A stretch of DNA of 64,000 bases from Mycobacterium vicinigordonae (GCF_013466425.1 NZ_CP059165.1:1922001-1986000); one strand, 5' to 3'; positions 17,543-26,805 are shown, counted from the stretch's first letter. The notes: generated by a model from the letters alone, not told the origin. A program made the numbers and translations.

Positions 17543-18007
17543 ATGGAGAACCGGGGGCACAACCTGGTCTACTTCTCCTCCGTGTCGGAGAACACCCACC
17601 GCTTTGTGCAGAAGCTGGGTGTTCCCGCTATGCGGATACCGCTGCATGGCCGCATCGAGGTCGACGAGCCGTACGTGCTGATTCTGCCCACGTACGGCGG
17701 CGGGAAGGCCACCCCCGACATCAACAACGGTGGCTACGTCCCCAAGCAGGTCATCGCCTTCTTGAACAACGAGCACAACCGCTCACTGATCCGCGGCGTC
17801 ATCGCCGCGGGCAACAACAACTTCGGTGCCGAATTCGCCTACGCGGGCAACGTGGTATCCCGCAAGTGCGGAGTTCCGTACCTGTACCGATTCGAATTGA
17901 TGGGTACCGAGGACGACGTGAACGCCGTCCGTGCGGGCTTATCTGACTTTTGGGCTCAATATTGGAAGGAACAGACGTGTCACCAACCGTCACTGCAGAG
18001 CCTGTAA
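17543..18007 (+). CDS. nrdI: flavodoxin-like NrdI
   Basis: A 154-residue NrdI. The FMN-binding loops are [15 protein letters not shown] at the N-terminus, [20 protein letters not shown] in the middle and [15 protein letters not shown] near residue 90. NrdI supplies oxidant for assembling the dimanganese-tyrosyl radical cofactor in NrdF. The last 31 bases overlap the nrdE start, so translation of the two is coupled. Confidence 0.96.
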   Translation: MENRGHNLVYFSSVSENTHRFVQKLGVPAMRIPLHGRIEVDEPYVLILPTYGGGKATPDINNGGYVPKQVIAFLNNEHNRSLIRGVIAAGNNNFGAEFAYAGNVVSRKCGVPYLYRFELMGTEDDVNAVRAGLSDFWAQYWKEQTCHQPSLQSL

Positions 18008-20142
18008 CCGCCGGCACGATCGCGTCGCAGAACGAAACGGATTACCACGCGCTCAACGCGATGCTGAATCTGTACGACGCAGACGGCAAGATTCAGTTTG
18101 AGAAAGACGTGCTCGCTGCACGGCAGTACTTCTTGGAACACGTCAACCAGAACACCGTGTTCTTCCACAATCAGGACGAGAAGCTCGACTACCTCATCCA
18201 GAAGAACTATTACGAGCGGGAGGTTCTCGACCAGTACTCGCGAAACTTCGTCAAGACGCTGCTGGATCGAGCCTACGCCAAGAAGTTTCGCTTCCCGACG
18301 TTCCTGGGCGCGTTCAAGTACTACACCTCTTACACGCTGAAGACCTTCGACGGTAAACGCTACCTGGAGCGGTTCGAGGACCGCGTGGTCATGGTCGCGC
18401 TGACCCTGGCGGCGGGTGACAATGCGCTGGCCGAGAAGCTAGTGGACGAGATCATCGACGGCCGGTTCCAGCCAGCTACCCCGACCTTCCTCAACTCGGG
18501 GAAGAAGCAACGCGGAGAGCCGGTTTCGTGCTTCCTGCTTCGCATCGAGGACAACATGGAGTCCATTGGGCGCTCCATCAACTCTGCCCTGCAGCTTTCC
18601 AAGCGCGGCGGGGGAGTTGCCTTGCTGCTGACCAATATTCGTGAGCACGGCGCACCGATCAAGAACATCGAGAACCAATCCTCGGGCGTCATCCCGATCA
18701 TGAAGCTGCTCGAGGACTCGTTTTCCTATGCCAATCAGCTGGGTGCGCGTCAGGGCGCTGGCGCGGTTTACCTCAACGCGCATCACCCCGACATCTACCG
18801 CTTCCTGGACACCAAGCGGGAGAACGCCGATGAGAAGATCCGCATCAAGACGCTCAGCCTGGGCGTGGTGATCCCCGACATCACCTTCGAGCTCGCCAAG
18901 AAGAACGAGGACATGTACCTGTTCTCGCCTTACGACGTCGAACGTGTCTACGGCATGGCCTTCGCCGACATCTCGGTCACCGAAAAGTATTACGAGATGG
19001 TCGATGACGCACGCATCCGAAAGACCAAGATCAAGGCGCGTGAGTTCTTCCAGACCCTGGCCGAGCTGCAGTTCGAGTCCGGTTACCCCTACATCATGTT
19101 CGAGGACACGGTGAACCGGGCCAATCCCATCGAGGGCAAGATCACCCACTCCAACCTGTGCTCGGAGATCCTGCAGGTCTCGACGCCGTCGCTGTTCAAT
19201 GACGACTTGTCGTACGCCAAAGTGGGCAAAGACATTTCGTGCAACCTGGGGTCGCTGAACATCGCCAAGACGATGGACTCGCCGGATTTCGCGCAGACCA
19301 TCGAGGTGGCCATCCGAGCGCTGACCGCCGTCAGCGACCAGACCCACATCACATCGGTGCCGTCAATCGAGCAGGGCAACAACGATTCCCATGCGATCGG
19401 CCTCGGGCAGATGAACCTGCACGGGTACCTGGCGCGGGAGGGCATCTTCTACGGTTCCGAAGAGGGCATCGACTTCACCAATATCTACTTCTACTCGGTG
19501 CTCTACCACGCGCTGCGCGCTTCGAACCGCATCGCGATCGAACGAGGTACACACTTCAAGGGATTCGAGCGGTCCAAGTACGCCTCGGGGGAGTTCTTCG
19601 ACAAGTACACCGAGCAGGTCTGGGAGCCGGCCACCGACAAGGTGCGCCAGCTCTTCGCCGACGCCGACATCCGCATCCCGACCCAGGACGACTGGAAGCG
19701 ACTCAAGGAGTCGGTGCAACAGCACGGCATCTACAACCAGAACCTGCAGGCGGTGCCGCCGACCGGGTCGATCTCCTACATCAACCACTCGACGTCGTCG
19801 ATCCACCCGATTGTGTCGAAGGTGGAGATTCGCAAGGAAGGCAAGATCGGCCGCGTCTACTACCCGGCGCCCTACATGACCAACGAGAACCTGGAGTACT
19901 ACCAGGACGCCTACGAGATCGGTTACGAGAAGATCATCGACACCTACGCCGCGGCTACCCAGCACGTAGACCAGGGGTTGTCGCTGACTTTGTTCTTCAA
20001 GGACACCGCCACCACGCGCGACGTGAACAAGGCGCAAATCTATGCCTGGCGCAAGGGCATAAAAACGCTGTACTACATCCGGTTGCGGCAGATGGCCCTA
20101 GAAGGTACCGAGGTCGAGGGCTGCGTGTCCTGCATGCTTTAG
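17977..20142 (+). CDS. nrdE: class Ib ribonucleotide reductase large subunit NrdE
   Basis: A 721-residue catalytic subunit that reduces ribonucleoside diphosphates. Recognisable parts: [23 protein letters not shown] with a catalytic-site Cys, the NLCSEI and [10 protein letters not shown] active-site segments, [20 protein letters not shown], and the C-terminal CVSCML redox tail that NrdH reduces. There is no N-terminal ATP-cone, as expected for class Ib. GTG at 17977 was chosen: it follows GGAAGGA and gives the N-terminus [10 protein letters not shown]. It overlaps nrdI by 31 bp. Its partner radical subunit nrdF2 lies 6.7 kb downstream. Confidence 0.96.
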   Translation: MSPTVTAEPVTAGTIASQNETDYHALNAMLNLYDADGKIQFEKDVLAARQYFLEHVNQNTVFFHNQDEKLDYLIQKNYYEREVLDQYSRNFVKTLLDRAYAKKFRFPTFLGAFKYYTSYTLKTFDGKRYLERFEDRVVMVALTLAAGDNALAEKLVDEIIDGRFQPATPTFLNSGKKQRGEPVSCFLLRIEDNMESIGRSINSALQLSKRGGGVALLLTNIREHGAPIKNIENQSSGVIPIMKLLEDSFSYANQLGARQGAGAVYLNAHHPDIYRFLDTKRENADEKIRIKTLSLGVVIPDITFELAKKNEDMYLFSPYDVERVYGMAFADISVTEKYYEMVDDARIRKTKIKAREFFQTLAELQFESGYPYIMFEDTVNRANPIEGKITHSNLCSEILQVSTPSLFNDDLSYAKVGKDISCNLGSLNIAKTMDSPDFAQTIEVAIRALTAVSDQTHITSVPSIEQGNNDSHAIGLGQMNLHGYLAREGIFYGSEEGIDFTNIYFYSVLYHALRASNRIAIERGTHFKGFERSKYASGEFFDKYTEQVWEPATDKVRQLFADADIRIPTQDDWKRLKESVQQHGIYNQNLQAVPPTGSISYINHSTSSIHPIVSKVEIRKEGKIGRVYYPAPYMTNENLEYYQDAYEIGYEKIIDTYAAATQHVDQGLSLTLFFKDTATTRDVNKAQIYAWRKGIKTLYYIRLRQMALEGTEVEGCVSCML

Positions 20143-20160
20143 GGCTGTTCTAGCTAAGTC

Positions 20161-20197
20161 GCAGGCCAGGGAAAATGCTCCCTGGCCTGCTTCTTTA
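20161..20197 (+). terminator. rho-independent terminator of nrdHIE
   Basis: Perfect 12-bp stem GCAGGCCAGGGA / TCCCTGGCCTGC with a 6-base loop, then TTCTTTAT. It starts 18 bp after the nrdE stop. The following stretch 20198-20592 holds only a doubtful small frame. Confidence 0.85.
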
Positions 20198-20235
20198 TCT
20201 CCCACGGTCTAACCTAATTTTGCGCCCGATGGGCA

Positions 20236-20469
20236 GTGGCCGGATACCGAACTGCATCACGGCGACTGTCACACAGCCTGCGACGACCGGCCACAAAGCG
20301 CTCCGCAGTTTGTGCCGAGTTCCTCGCGGTCCCAGGGTCCGTGCTCGTGGCCAAGGAGTACGTGGCCACCCTGCCCCCCTACCGGCAGAAGGATCTGCGG
20401 GAGCAGGAGGCCCGCGGTGAGCTGCGGATCGTGCCGCGGATCGAGATGGAGCTGGGCTCGGCGGAGTAA
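20236..20469 (+). CDS. doubtful small frame or gene remnant
   Basis: A 77-residue frame whose second half (VPGSVLVAKEYVATLPPYRQ and the following charged run ending MELGSAE) looks protein-like, while the first 25 residues look like noise. No ribosome binding site was seen. I did not recognise it. It may be the 3' scrap of a lost gene between nrdE and the DUF2200 gene. Confidence 0.22.
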   Translation: MAGYRTASRRLSHSLRRPATKRSAVCAEFLAVPGSVLVAKEYVATLPPYRQKDLREQEARGELRIVPRIEMELGSAE

Positions 20470-20592
20470 GTCGGTCAGTTCAGCTGTTCGGTGTACACGT
20501 CGGGCCGCGGATCGGTGGCCACCTCCTCGACGGGCGACACCGTGGCATAAGCGCACGGATCGGGGCCACTGGGGTCCTCGTGCGACAGCCGA

Positions 20593-20940
20593 CTACGCCG
20601 CGCGCAGCACCTTGTTCATCGGCTTGCCGCGCGCGAGTTCGTCTACGAGCTTGTCGAGGTAGCGGATCTTCTGCATCAGCGGGTCCTCGATCTCCTGCAC
20701 CTTCACCCCGCACACGACGCCGGTAATCAGCGAGGCGTTCGGGTTCAGCGAGGCGTCGGCGAAGAACTCCGAGAACGTGGTCTCGTCATCGAGATGGCGC
20801 CGCAGCGTCGCCTCGTCGAAGCCGGTCAGCCAGCAGATGGCCTCGTCGAGTTCGGCCTGCGTGCGGCCCTTGCGCTCCAACTTTGCCAGGTAGTGCGGGT
20901 ACACCGCGGCGACGGCGGTGCTGAAGATCCGGTGCTCCAT
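20593..20940 (-). CDS. DUF2200 family protein
   Basis: A 115-residue protein with the hallmarks of DUF2200: RIFSTAVAAVYPHYLAKLERKGRT at the start, AICWLTGFDEA in the middle, then NPNASLITGVVCGVKVQEIEDP and QKIRYLDKLVDELARGKPM near the end. The family is small, cytosolic, widespread and of unknown biochemical role. It stands alone on the minus strand. Confidence 0.85.
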   Translation of the reverse strand: MEHRIFSTAVAAVYPHYLAKLERKGRTQAELDEAICWLTGFDEATLRRHLDDETTFSEFFADASLNPNASLITGVVCGVKVQEIEDPLMQKIRYLDKLVDELARGKPMNKVLRAA

Positions 20941-21083
20941 GCGTCGAGGCTACGGCGTGGTGGGGACACCGGGTGACATCGCGACATCCATGACTCACAT
21001 CACATCTCGTTCTTGTCAGGAATTGAGACGCTGTCCCGCTCAAGTAGACGACAGGGAGTTAAGGGAACCGACAGGAGCGGCAC

Positions 21084-21200
21084 ATGGAGCACCGCATCGT
21101 CGTCCTCGGCGCCGGGTATGCCGGGGCCTACGTGGCAGCGACCCTGGCCCGCCGTCTATCCGCGGTGGACACCGCGATCACCGTGGTCAACGCCGAGTCG
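21084..21200 (+). pseudogene. 5' fragment of an FAD-dependent NADH dehydrogenase-like gene
   Basis: The frame starts ATG GAG CAC CGC and reads MEHRIVVLGAGYAGAYVAAT, a perfect FAD-binding GxGYxG Rossmann start as in type II NADH dehydrogenases and related oxidoreductases. It continues plausibly to VVNAE near residue 38 and then becomes meaningless, because the DNA from 21216 onward is the 3' end of the gene on the other strand. A full gene would be about 1.1-1.4 kb, so more than 85 percent is missing. This looks like the scar of a deletion or of insertion of the neighbouring gene. Confidence 0.7.
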
Positions 21201-21215
21201 GAGCTCGCTGCCCCT

Positions 21216-22247
21216 TCAGCTCTGTGTCGCTTTTGGGGCTGCTGCCGCCAGCTCGTCCAGCAGCTTCAAGGACAAGAACGTCATCGGCCCTTTGTCCTCG
21301 AACTTGTGTCCCACGTTGCCGGCGATCCCGCCCTGCACCGCGAGTTCCGTCTGCAGGTCCAGTTTGAGCTGGGGGCTGCCCGCGGAGAAGTCAAGGTCGG
21401 CCAGGTCCACCCACACGATGTTGGGCCGGGTGGTGGATTCGTAGACGTACCGCTTGTTGGTCAGGTCCAGGACCACCTGCCAGATCGTCTGAGAGGCGTC
21501 GGGCTTGCCGGGGTCGGGGATGCGGAAAGGTTGTGCGGCATTGCGAATCACCGAGAACATGCTGGCGATCGCCTGAACCTGCCCGGTCGGCTCGGGCAGC
21601 CGGTGCACGTAATAGGTGGCGCGGGCGAACCGGTCGCTGGCCAATGTCGAGCCGGGCAGCGGTGCGGTGCCGCCGAGACCCTCGAAGCTCTTCACCAGCT
21701 CGAGCTGCTGATCGAAGGTGGGTGAATTCGTCATCACGCGGTAGTTCTTGCTGTGGTAGACCTTTGGCCGCCCCTCGACGTACTCGATGATCGCCGAATC
21801 GCCGGTAGCGTCGTCGAGTGCGAGGTGAATCGTGGGCGGGTTTCCACCAGTGGGGTCATCCATCTGCACCACCTGAACGTCGGTGTCAGCGATCCATTGG
21901 ACCGCCTCGGCGACGGTTTCGAAGTTGTCCAGGAAGTACTGCAGCCAGATCGCTTGGCTGAGTTGGGGGCGCGAATCGTCGGGCACGCCGTAGCTGGACT
22001 CGGCCAGCCACAGTACGTGCCCAGCTAGCCCGGCTTCGTTAAGTCCATCCACGGAGATGATGTCGAACGCGGTGGCGATCACGCTGCCGAATGTCGACGT
22101 CCAGCGCAGCTTGCCGGTGACACCGTCGTCGCGGCTGACGCCTCGTGGCTGCTTCCACAAGTTGGTCATCAAGTCGCGGTGGAAGTCCATGTTTCTGCCA
22201 ACCAGGACCGCGTCGCCCGCATCGGGCCAGATGACTCGTGTGCACAT
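21216..22247 (-). CDS. choloylglycine hydrolase/linear amide C-N hydrolase family protein
   Basis: A 343-residue Ntn-hydrolase. The start at 22247 gives Met-Cys-Thr-Arg, leaving Cys2 as the N-terminal nucleophile after Met removal, followed by RNMDFHRD (Arg and Asp typical of the active site) and SVDGLNEAGLAGHVLWL. The middle segment PPTIHLALDDATGDSAIIEY and the TNSPTFDQQL motif match the family. Members cleave bile-salt, penicillin V or acyl-homoserine lactone amides; the substrate is not predictable here. A GTG three codons upstream is less likely because it would bury the Cys. The 3' end abuts the broken oxidoreductase fragment. Confidence 0.82.
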   Translation of the reverse strand: MCTRVIWPDAGDAVLVGRNMDFHRDLMTNLWKQPRGVSRDDGVTGKLRWTSTFGSVIATAFDIISVDGLNEAGLAGHVLWLAESSYGVPDDSRPQLSQAIWLQYFLDNFETVAEAVQWIADTDVQVVQMDDPTGGNPPTIHLALDDATGDSAIIEYVEGRPKVYHSKNYRVMTNSPTFDQQLELVKSFEGLGGTAPLPGSTLASDRFARATYYVHRLPEPTGQVQAIASMFSVIRNAAQPFRIPDPGKPDASQTIWQVVLDLTNKRYVYESTTRPNIVWVDLADLDFSAGSPQLKLDLQTELAVQGGIAGNVGHKFEDKGPMTFLSLKLLDELAAAAPKATQS

Positions 22248-22365
22248 GCGATCCACCCTATCCAGCTGCGCATGACCTAGCGGCTGCCACGGGCATTGCC
22301 GGTCAAATCCCGCTGGGTGGCGGCGGGAACGCCGAGTCTGCCCAGGTCAACCGATGCCACGCGGT

Positions 22366-23112
22366 ATGGTGCTTGGCGTGGTGAGAATTAGCCGACCCCA
22401 CCCCAGCGCCAAGCCTGGGGCCAAGGTCGACGCGCGCAGCGAGCGTTGGCGCGAGCACCGCAAGAAGGTGCGTGCCGAGATCGTCGAGGCGGCCTTCCGG
22501 GCAATCGACCGCCTGGGACCCGAGTTGAGCATCCGTGAGATCGCCGAGGAGGCCGGCACCGCGAAGCCCAAGATCTACCGGCACTTCACCGACAAGTCAG
22601 ACCTGTTCCTGGCCATCGGGGAACGCCTGCGGGACATGCTCTGGGGGGCAATCTTCCCCTCGATCAACCTGGCCACCGACTCCGCGCGCGAGGTCATCCG
22701 CCGTGCCGTCGAGGAGTTCGTCACGCTGCTTGACCAGCACCCCAACGTCATGCGGGTGTTCATCCAGGGCGGCTCTAGCGCGCAATCCAAGGCGACTGTG
22801 AGGACCCTGAACGAGGGGCGCGAGATCACGCTGACCATCGCCGAAATGTTCAACAACGAGTTGCAGGACATGGAACTCAATCGCGACGCACTCGAGCTCG
22901 CGGCGTTTGCTGCATTCGGCTCGGCGGCATCGGCCACCGAATGGTGGCTGGGGCCCGATCCGGACAGTCCGCGCTCCATGACGCGGGAGCAATTCGTCGC
23001 CCAGCTGACGACGATCATGATGGGCATCATCGTCGGGACCGCCGACACGCTGGGCATCAAGATGGACCCCGACAAGCCCATTCACGACGCCCTGCCCGCC
23101 GCTTCAGCGTGA
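22366..23112 (+). CDS. TetR family regulator (Rv3050c-like)
   Basis: A 248-residue TetR-family regulator. Basic N-terminus, then the helix-turn-helix: EIVEAAFRAIDRLGPELSIR, then IAEEAGTAKPKIYRHFTDKS as recognition helix. The ligand domain includes LDQHPNVMRVFIQGG and ends with a short acidic tail. The start is ambiguous: ATG at 22354 and 22366 and GTG at 22378 are in frame, and none has a clear ribosome binding site. It precedes the monooxygenase at 23220 on the same strand, as in M. tuberculosis, and inverted repeats lie in the gap. Confidence 0.83.
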   Translation: MVLGVVRISRPHPSAKPGAKVDARSERWREHRKKVRAEIVEAAFRAIDRLGPELSIREIAEEAGTAKPKIYRHFTDKSDLFLAIGERLRDMLWGAIFPSINLATDSAREVIRRAVEEFVTLLDQHPNVMRVFIQGGSSAQSKATVRTLNEGREITLTIAEMFNNELQDMELNRDALELAAFAAFGSAASATEWWLGPDPDSPRSMTREQFVAQLTTIMMGIIVGTADTLGIKMDPDKPIHDALPAASA

Positions 23113-23149
23113 GCTGGGCCTCAGCAACGTTGACATCGCGGTAGGGATC

Positions 23150-23197
23150 GACAACACTCGGGCTTATCCGATACCCCGGGTACTGGGTATTGTTGTC
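23150..23197. promoter_or_regulatory. nested inverted repeats upstream of the monooxygenase
   Basis: Outer arms GACAACA (23150-23156) and TGTTGTC (23191-23197); inner arms ATACCC (23171-23176) and GGGTAT (23185-23190). They sit 23-70 bp before the start codon and may be a regulator site for the TetR protein encoded just upstream. Confidence 0.4.
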
Positions 23198-23219
23198 AAG
23201 TAAGGAAGACCGACCCCCC

Positions 23220-24767
23220 ATGACAGAAGTCGTGACCCCGGCCGTAGACGAGAGCGGCAAACCCCAATCTGACCAGCCACCCGTTCACACCCGGGCTGTC
23301 ATCATCGGCACCGGATTCTCGGGCTTGGGCATGGCGATCGAGCTGCAGAAGCAGGGCGTGGACTTCGTCATCCTGGAGAAGGCCGACGACGTCGGCGGCA
23401 CCTGGCGGGACAACAGCTACCCCGGCTGTGCCTGCGATATCCCGTCGCACCTGTACTCGTTTTCCTTCGAGCCCAAGCCAGACTGGAAAAACCCGTTCTC
23501 CTTCCAGCCCGAGATCTGGGACTACCTCAAGGGTGTCACCGACAAATACGGTCTGCGGCGCTTCATCAAATTCAACGCGTTAGTGGACCGCGGTTACTGG
23601 GACGACGACGAGTACCGCTGGCACGTGTTCACCACCGACGGGCGCGAATACATCGCCCAGTTTCTGATCTCCGGAGCCGGCGCGCTCCACATCCCGTCCG
23701 TCCCAGAAATCGAGGGTCGACACGAATTCGCGGGTCCCGCTTTCCATTCCGCGGAGTGGGACCACAGCGTCGACCTGACCGGAAAGCGCGTCGCGATCAT
23801 CGGGACCGGAGCCAGCGCGATTCAGATCGTGCCCGAGATCGTCGACCAGGTCGCCGAACTCAAGCTCTATCAGCGCACCCCGCCCTGGGTGGTGCCGCGA
23901 TCCAACCCCGAGATCCCGCCGCGGCTGCGGGCTGCCATGCAGAACGTGCCTGGTCTGCGGGCCCTCACACGTCTGGCTATCTACTGGGGCCAGGAGGCGT
24001 TGGCGATTGGCATGACCAAGCGGCCGAACGCGCTGAAATTCATCGAGCTCTACGCGAAGTACAACATCCGGCGCTCGGTGAAAGACCGTGAGCTGCGCCG
24101 CAAGCTGACCCCGAACTACCGCATCGGTTGCAAGCGAATCCTGAACTCCACGACGTACTACCGCGCGGTCGCGAATCCCAAAACCGAAGTGGTGACCGAC
24201 GGGATCACCCGGATCACCCGGGACGGGATCGTCTCCGCCGACGGTCGTGAGCGCCCGGTGGACGTGATCGTCTACGCCACCGGCTTTCACGTCACCGACT
24301 CCTACACCTACGTGCAGATCAAGGGTCAGCACGGCGAGGACCTGGTGGACCGGTGGAACCGCGAGGGTATCGGCGCCCACCGCGGTGTCACCGTTGCCGA
24401 CGTTCCCAACTTGTTCTTCCTGCTGGGACCCAACACGGGCCTCGGGCACAACTCGGTGGTATTCATGATCGAGTCTCAAATCCACTACGTGGCCGACGCA
24501 ATCGCCAAGTGCGACAAGATGAAAGCGCAAGCTTTGGCCCCCACCCGCGAGGCTCAGGATCGGTTCAACGACGAGCTGCAGGAGAGGCTGTCCCAATCGG
24601 TGTGGAACAACGGCGGCTGCGCCAGCTGGTACCTCGACGAGCACGGCAAGAACACCGTGCTGTGGGGCGGCTACACCTGGCAGTACTGGCGGGCCACCCG
24701 CTCGGTGAAGCCCGACGAGTACCGGTTCTTCGGGGTCGGCAAGCGGCCGGCGCTAACCGCTCAGTAG
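23220..24767 (+). CDS. flavin-containing (Baeyer-Villiger type) monooxygenase (Rv3049c-like)
   Basis: A 515-residue FAD/NADPH monooxygenase. The FAD motif is IIGTGFSGLGMAIEL near residue 30, then GGTWRDNSYPGCACDIPSHL, the Baeyer-Villiger fingerprint FAGPAFHSAEWDHS near residue 172 (FxGxxxHxxxW), and the NADPH motif IIGTGASAIQIVPE near residue 195. The C-terminal half ends with GGYTWQYWRATR. Such enzymes insert oxygen next to ketones or oxidise heteroatoms; a steroid or lipid ketone is possible given the neighbours. ATG at 23220 follows AAGGAAG. Its 3' end overlaps the convergent TetR gene by 15 bp. Confidence 0.9.
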   Translation: MTEVVTPAVDESGKPQSDQPPVHTRAVIIGTGFSGLGMAIELQKQGVDFVILEKADDVGGTWRDNSYPGCACDIPSHLYSFSFEPKPDWKNPFSFQPEIWDYLKGVTDKYGLRRFIKFNALVDRGYWDDDEYRWHVFTTDGREYIAQFLISGAGALHIPSVPEIEGRHEFAGPAFHSAEWDHSVDLTGKRVAIIGTGASAIQIVPEIVDQVAELKLYQRTPPWVVPRSNPEIPPRLRAAMQNVPGLRALTRLAIYWGQEALAIGMTKRPNALKFIELYAKYNIRRSVKDRELRRKLTPNYRIGCKRILNSTTYYRAVANPKTEVVTDGITRITRDGIVSADGRERPVDVIVYATGFHVTDSYTYVQIKGQHGEDLVDRWNREGIGAHRGVTVADVPNLFFLLGPNTGLGHNSVVFMIESQIHYVADAIAKCDKMKAQALAPTREAQDRFNDELQERLSQSVWNNGGCASWYLDEHGKNTVLWGGYTWQYWRATRSVKPDEYRFFGVGKRPALTAQ

Positions 24768-25292
24768 CTGCGCGAAGACCTGCGCCGCCGCGTCGACGCC
24801 CGCATCATCTTCGGTAGCGACGAGGTCGAGCAACAGTCCGCGGATGACCGCGAGCCCGAGGCGCGCCAGCGCGGGATCGGCGGAGCCCTTCGTGACGGCG
24901 TCGGCTGCCTGCAGCCAGCCGGTGACGGCGCCGGGAATCATTGTGGCGAACGACTTCTCGCCCTGTGCCGCCCGTGAATAGCACTCGAAGAACAGGCGCT
25001 CCAGCTGGCGAAGTTCGGGGCGGCTCACGTCTGCCCACATGGCGGTGAAGTGCTCGGCGGGGTTCGTCGGCAGCTCGGGCAGCACACGCATCTGCCGGCG
25101 CTCGACCTCCGTGACCACCGCCAGCAGCAGCTCTTCCCGGGATCCGAAGTGGTGCAAGAGCATTCGATGGCTGGTGCCGACCGCGGCGGCGACATCGCGC
25201 AGTGACCTGTCGCCCACCCCGCGGGCGGCGAATTCCTCGACCAGCGCGCCGAGGAGTTGCCTGCGCCGGTCGGTGTCAGGCGCGCGAACCAC
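24753..25292 (-). CDS. TetR family regulator in SRPBCC operon
   Basis: A 179-residue TetR-family protein with helix-turn-helix LLGALVEEFAARGVGDRSLR, then DVAAAVGTSHRMLLHHFGSR. The C-terminal domain is short and hydrophobic. GTG at 25292 overlaps the 3' end of the SRPBCC gene by 17 bp, so the two are translationally coupled. A perfect palindrome covers the SRPBCC start codon, and this protein is the natural candidate to bind it, giving autorepression of the pair. Confidence 0.85.
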   Translation of the reverse strand: MVRAPDTDRRRQLLGALVEEFAARGVGDRSLRDVAAAVGTSHRMLLHHFGSREELLLAVVTEVERRQMRVLPELPTNPAEHFTAMWADVSRPELRQLERLFFECYSRAAQGEKSFATMIPGAVTGWLQAADAVTKGSADPALARLGLAVIRGLLLDLVATEDDAGVDAAAQVFAQLLSG

Positions 25293-25722
25293 GGGCGCCC
25301 CGGCGCTGCTCGGATCGCTTGGTCAGGCCGCGTGCCTCCATGTCGAGGTAGCGCTTGGTCATGTTCGTCATGAGGCGGCCGACCAAGGCGCCGAGTACGC
25401 CTTGCTGGTCGATGCGCTGGCGCACCAGGGTGCGGCCGCCGGGTTGGGGAATGACCTCGTGACTCGCCTTCGCCAGGGCACCCGGAGCACGTTGTTCCCA
25501 AGTCCAGGACATGCCGGGTTCGATCTCGGTGACCCGCCAGACGAGTTTGCCCATCCGGGGCTGCTTGATCGCGAACCGTTTGCCCAACGCCAGGCCTGGG
25601 CCGTCCAGGGCAACCAGGGAAGTCACCGACTCGGTCCACTCGGGCCAGCGTTCGACATCGCTGAAGACTTCCCAGACCACCTCTGACGATGCGTCGATCT
25701 CAAAGCTGTGTTCGATAAGCAT
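25276..25722 (-). CDS. SRPBCC (START-like) family protein
   Basis: A 148-residue SRPBCC-fold protein: IEHSFEIDASSEVVWEVFSDVERWPEWTESV at the start is the family signature (EI..P.E.VW....D...W..W), and the RQRIDQQGVLGALVGRL stretch is the long C-terminal helix that closes the hydrophobic cavity. Members bind lipids or polyketides or have cyclase-like activity. The ATG at 25722 lies inside a 26-bp palindrome, which leaves almost no 5' leader and suggests that a repressor blocks the start site directly. The TetR gene follows in the same transcript. Confidence 0.82.
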   Translation of the reverse strand: MLIEHSFEIDASSEVVWEVFSDVERWPEWTESVTSLVALDGPGLALGKRFAIKQPRMGKLVWRVTEIEPGMSWTWEQRAPGALAKASHEVIPQPGGRTLVRQRIDQQGVLGALVGRLMTNMTKRYLDMEARGLTKRSEQRRGARGSRA

Positions 25723-25742
25723 GTACCAAATGGTACATGCTT
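25717..25742. promoter_or_regulatory. palindromic operator over the SRPBCC start codon
   Basis: AAGCATGTACCA (25717-25728), AA, TGGTACATGCTT (25731-25742): perfect 12-bp arms. The start codon of the SRPBCC gene (complement of 25720-25722) is inside the left arm. Likely TetR operator; suggests a leaderless or very short-leader transcript. Confidence 0.8.
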
Positions 25743-25766
25743 AGGTGTGAGCAAGTCGTGCTGCGG

Positions 25767-26583
25767 TCAGCCAGGCTTACGGCCCCATGCGGCGACAACC
25801 AATCCGCCCCGGTAGAGGAACGAAGGGTCTGCGAAAGCCCGCTGCGCCGCTGCCGCATCCGCCTGCTTCACCACGCCGTTGGCGACCATGGCGTCATCCA
25901 CCGGCAGAAATGATTGAATCATCAACTGCGACATAGGGCTTCGTCCGGAACTGACCAACGCGACAGCCTCGTTCTGCAGATCGGTCAGCGCCAATGCCTG
26001 CATGTGCACCGGCAACGTGCGGCCGTAGCGCAGATCCATGACCCCGCCAGCTGAGAGGAACTTGATTCGCGTGTTCGCGCAGAGGTCGAACGCCGCGGCG
26101 AGGGGATGCGTTGCGTCGGCCGCCTCAACAGTGCCGTTATCGACGTCTTCGACCATCAACCAGCAACCGGGGCGAAGCGCGGTGACCAGGCGTTGCAGCG
26201 CCGCAACCGGATCGCGCAGATGCGTCAGGACCGATCGGGCGTGTACCAGGTCATACGCCGACGGCTCAAGCGGATCTTGAGTGATGTCAGCGCGCCGGAC
26301 CTCGACGTTTTGTGCGGAGAGATCGCGGAGAAACCGTGTATCGAGATCGACGGCGACGACCTTCCCGCCGGGTCCTACCCGTCGGGAGAGCCAGCACACG
26401 ACAGAGCCTGCGCCCGCGCCTACCTCGAGGCATCGCCAGCCTTCGGCAACGCCGATACTAGTCGAGCAGACGAAACGAGGAGGGATCGTTGTACTGCTCG
26501 ATGAGTCGCAACCGCGTCAGTTCGTCACTTGCGTGGCTGTCGGTCCAGAAATAGCCGCTGCTTGCGCCGTCTTCGTGCTCCAA
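25767..26583 (-). pseudogene. frameshifted SAM-dependent methyltransferase
   Basis: A class I methyltransferase interrupted by a single-base shift. From a TTG at 26583 the frame reads EHEDGASSGYFWTDSHAS and later RLIEQYNDPSSFRLLD, then hits TAG at 26460-26458. Removing one base there restores SIGVAEGWRCLEVGAGAGS, the SAM-binding motif I, and continues in the 26399 frame through VVAVDLDTRFL and LVHARSVLTHL to the stop at 25767. The restored protein would be about 270 residues, normal for the family. The downstream part has its own GTG at 26399 but would lack motif I. A sequencing error would give the same picture. Confidence 0.75.
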
Positions 26584-26757
26584 ACCACCACCCCCCTATC
26601 AGGCAACGACACGTGCAGCAAATGTCGCAAAAGTAAGTGTTGAGCGAGCCCCGCTCAGTGGTTCACCACGTTATAGAGGTTATCGTCCGGACCAGGGAAT
26701 ATCTGCCGTTTCAGGTTGCTCCGCTGGCTTTGACGACGACTGGCGACACGCCGCCAA

Positions 26758-26805
26758 ACACAACTTATTGTGTTACGCCGCCTTGTCGGACACCAGGGGT
26801 AGTGT
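26758..26805 (+). promoter_or_regulatory. NrdR box pair upstream of nrdF2
   Basis: ACACAACTTATTGTGT (26758-26773) and ACACCAGGGGTAGTGT (26790-26805), starts 32 bp apart. Both keep the ACAC...GTGT ends of NrdR boxes; the first is near-palindromic. The pair lies 65-112 bp before the nrdF2 GTG. The same spacing occurs before nrdH, so both transcription units probably answer to NrdR. Confidence 0.75.

Noticed and set aside
20480-20592. open minus frame after DUF2200 (EDPSGPDPCAYATVSP)
   Set aside because: It looks protein-like but has no start codon between the preceding in-frame stop and the sequence; at most a remnant.
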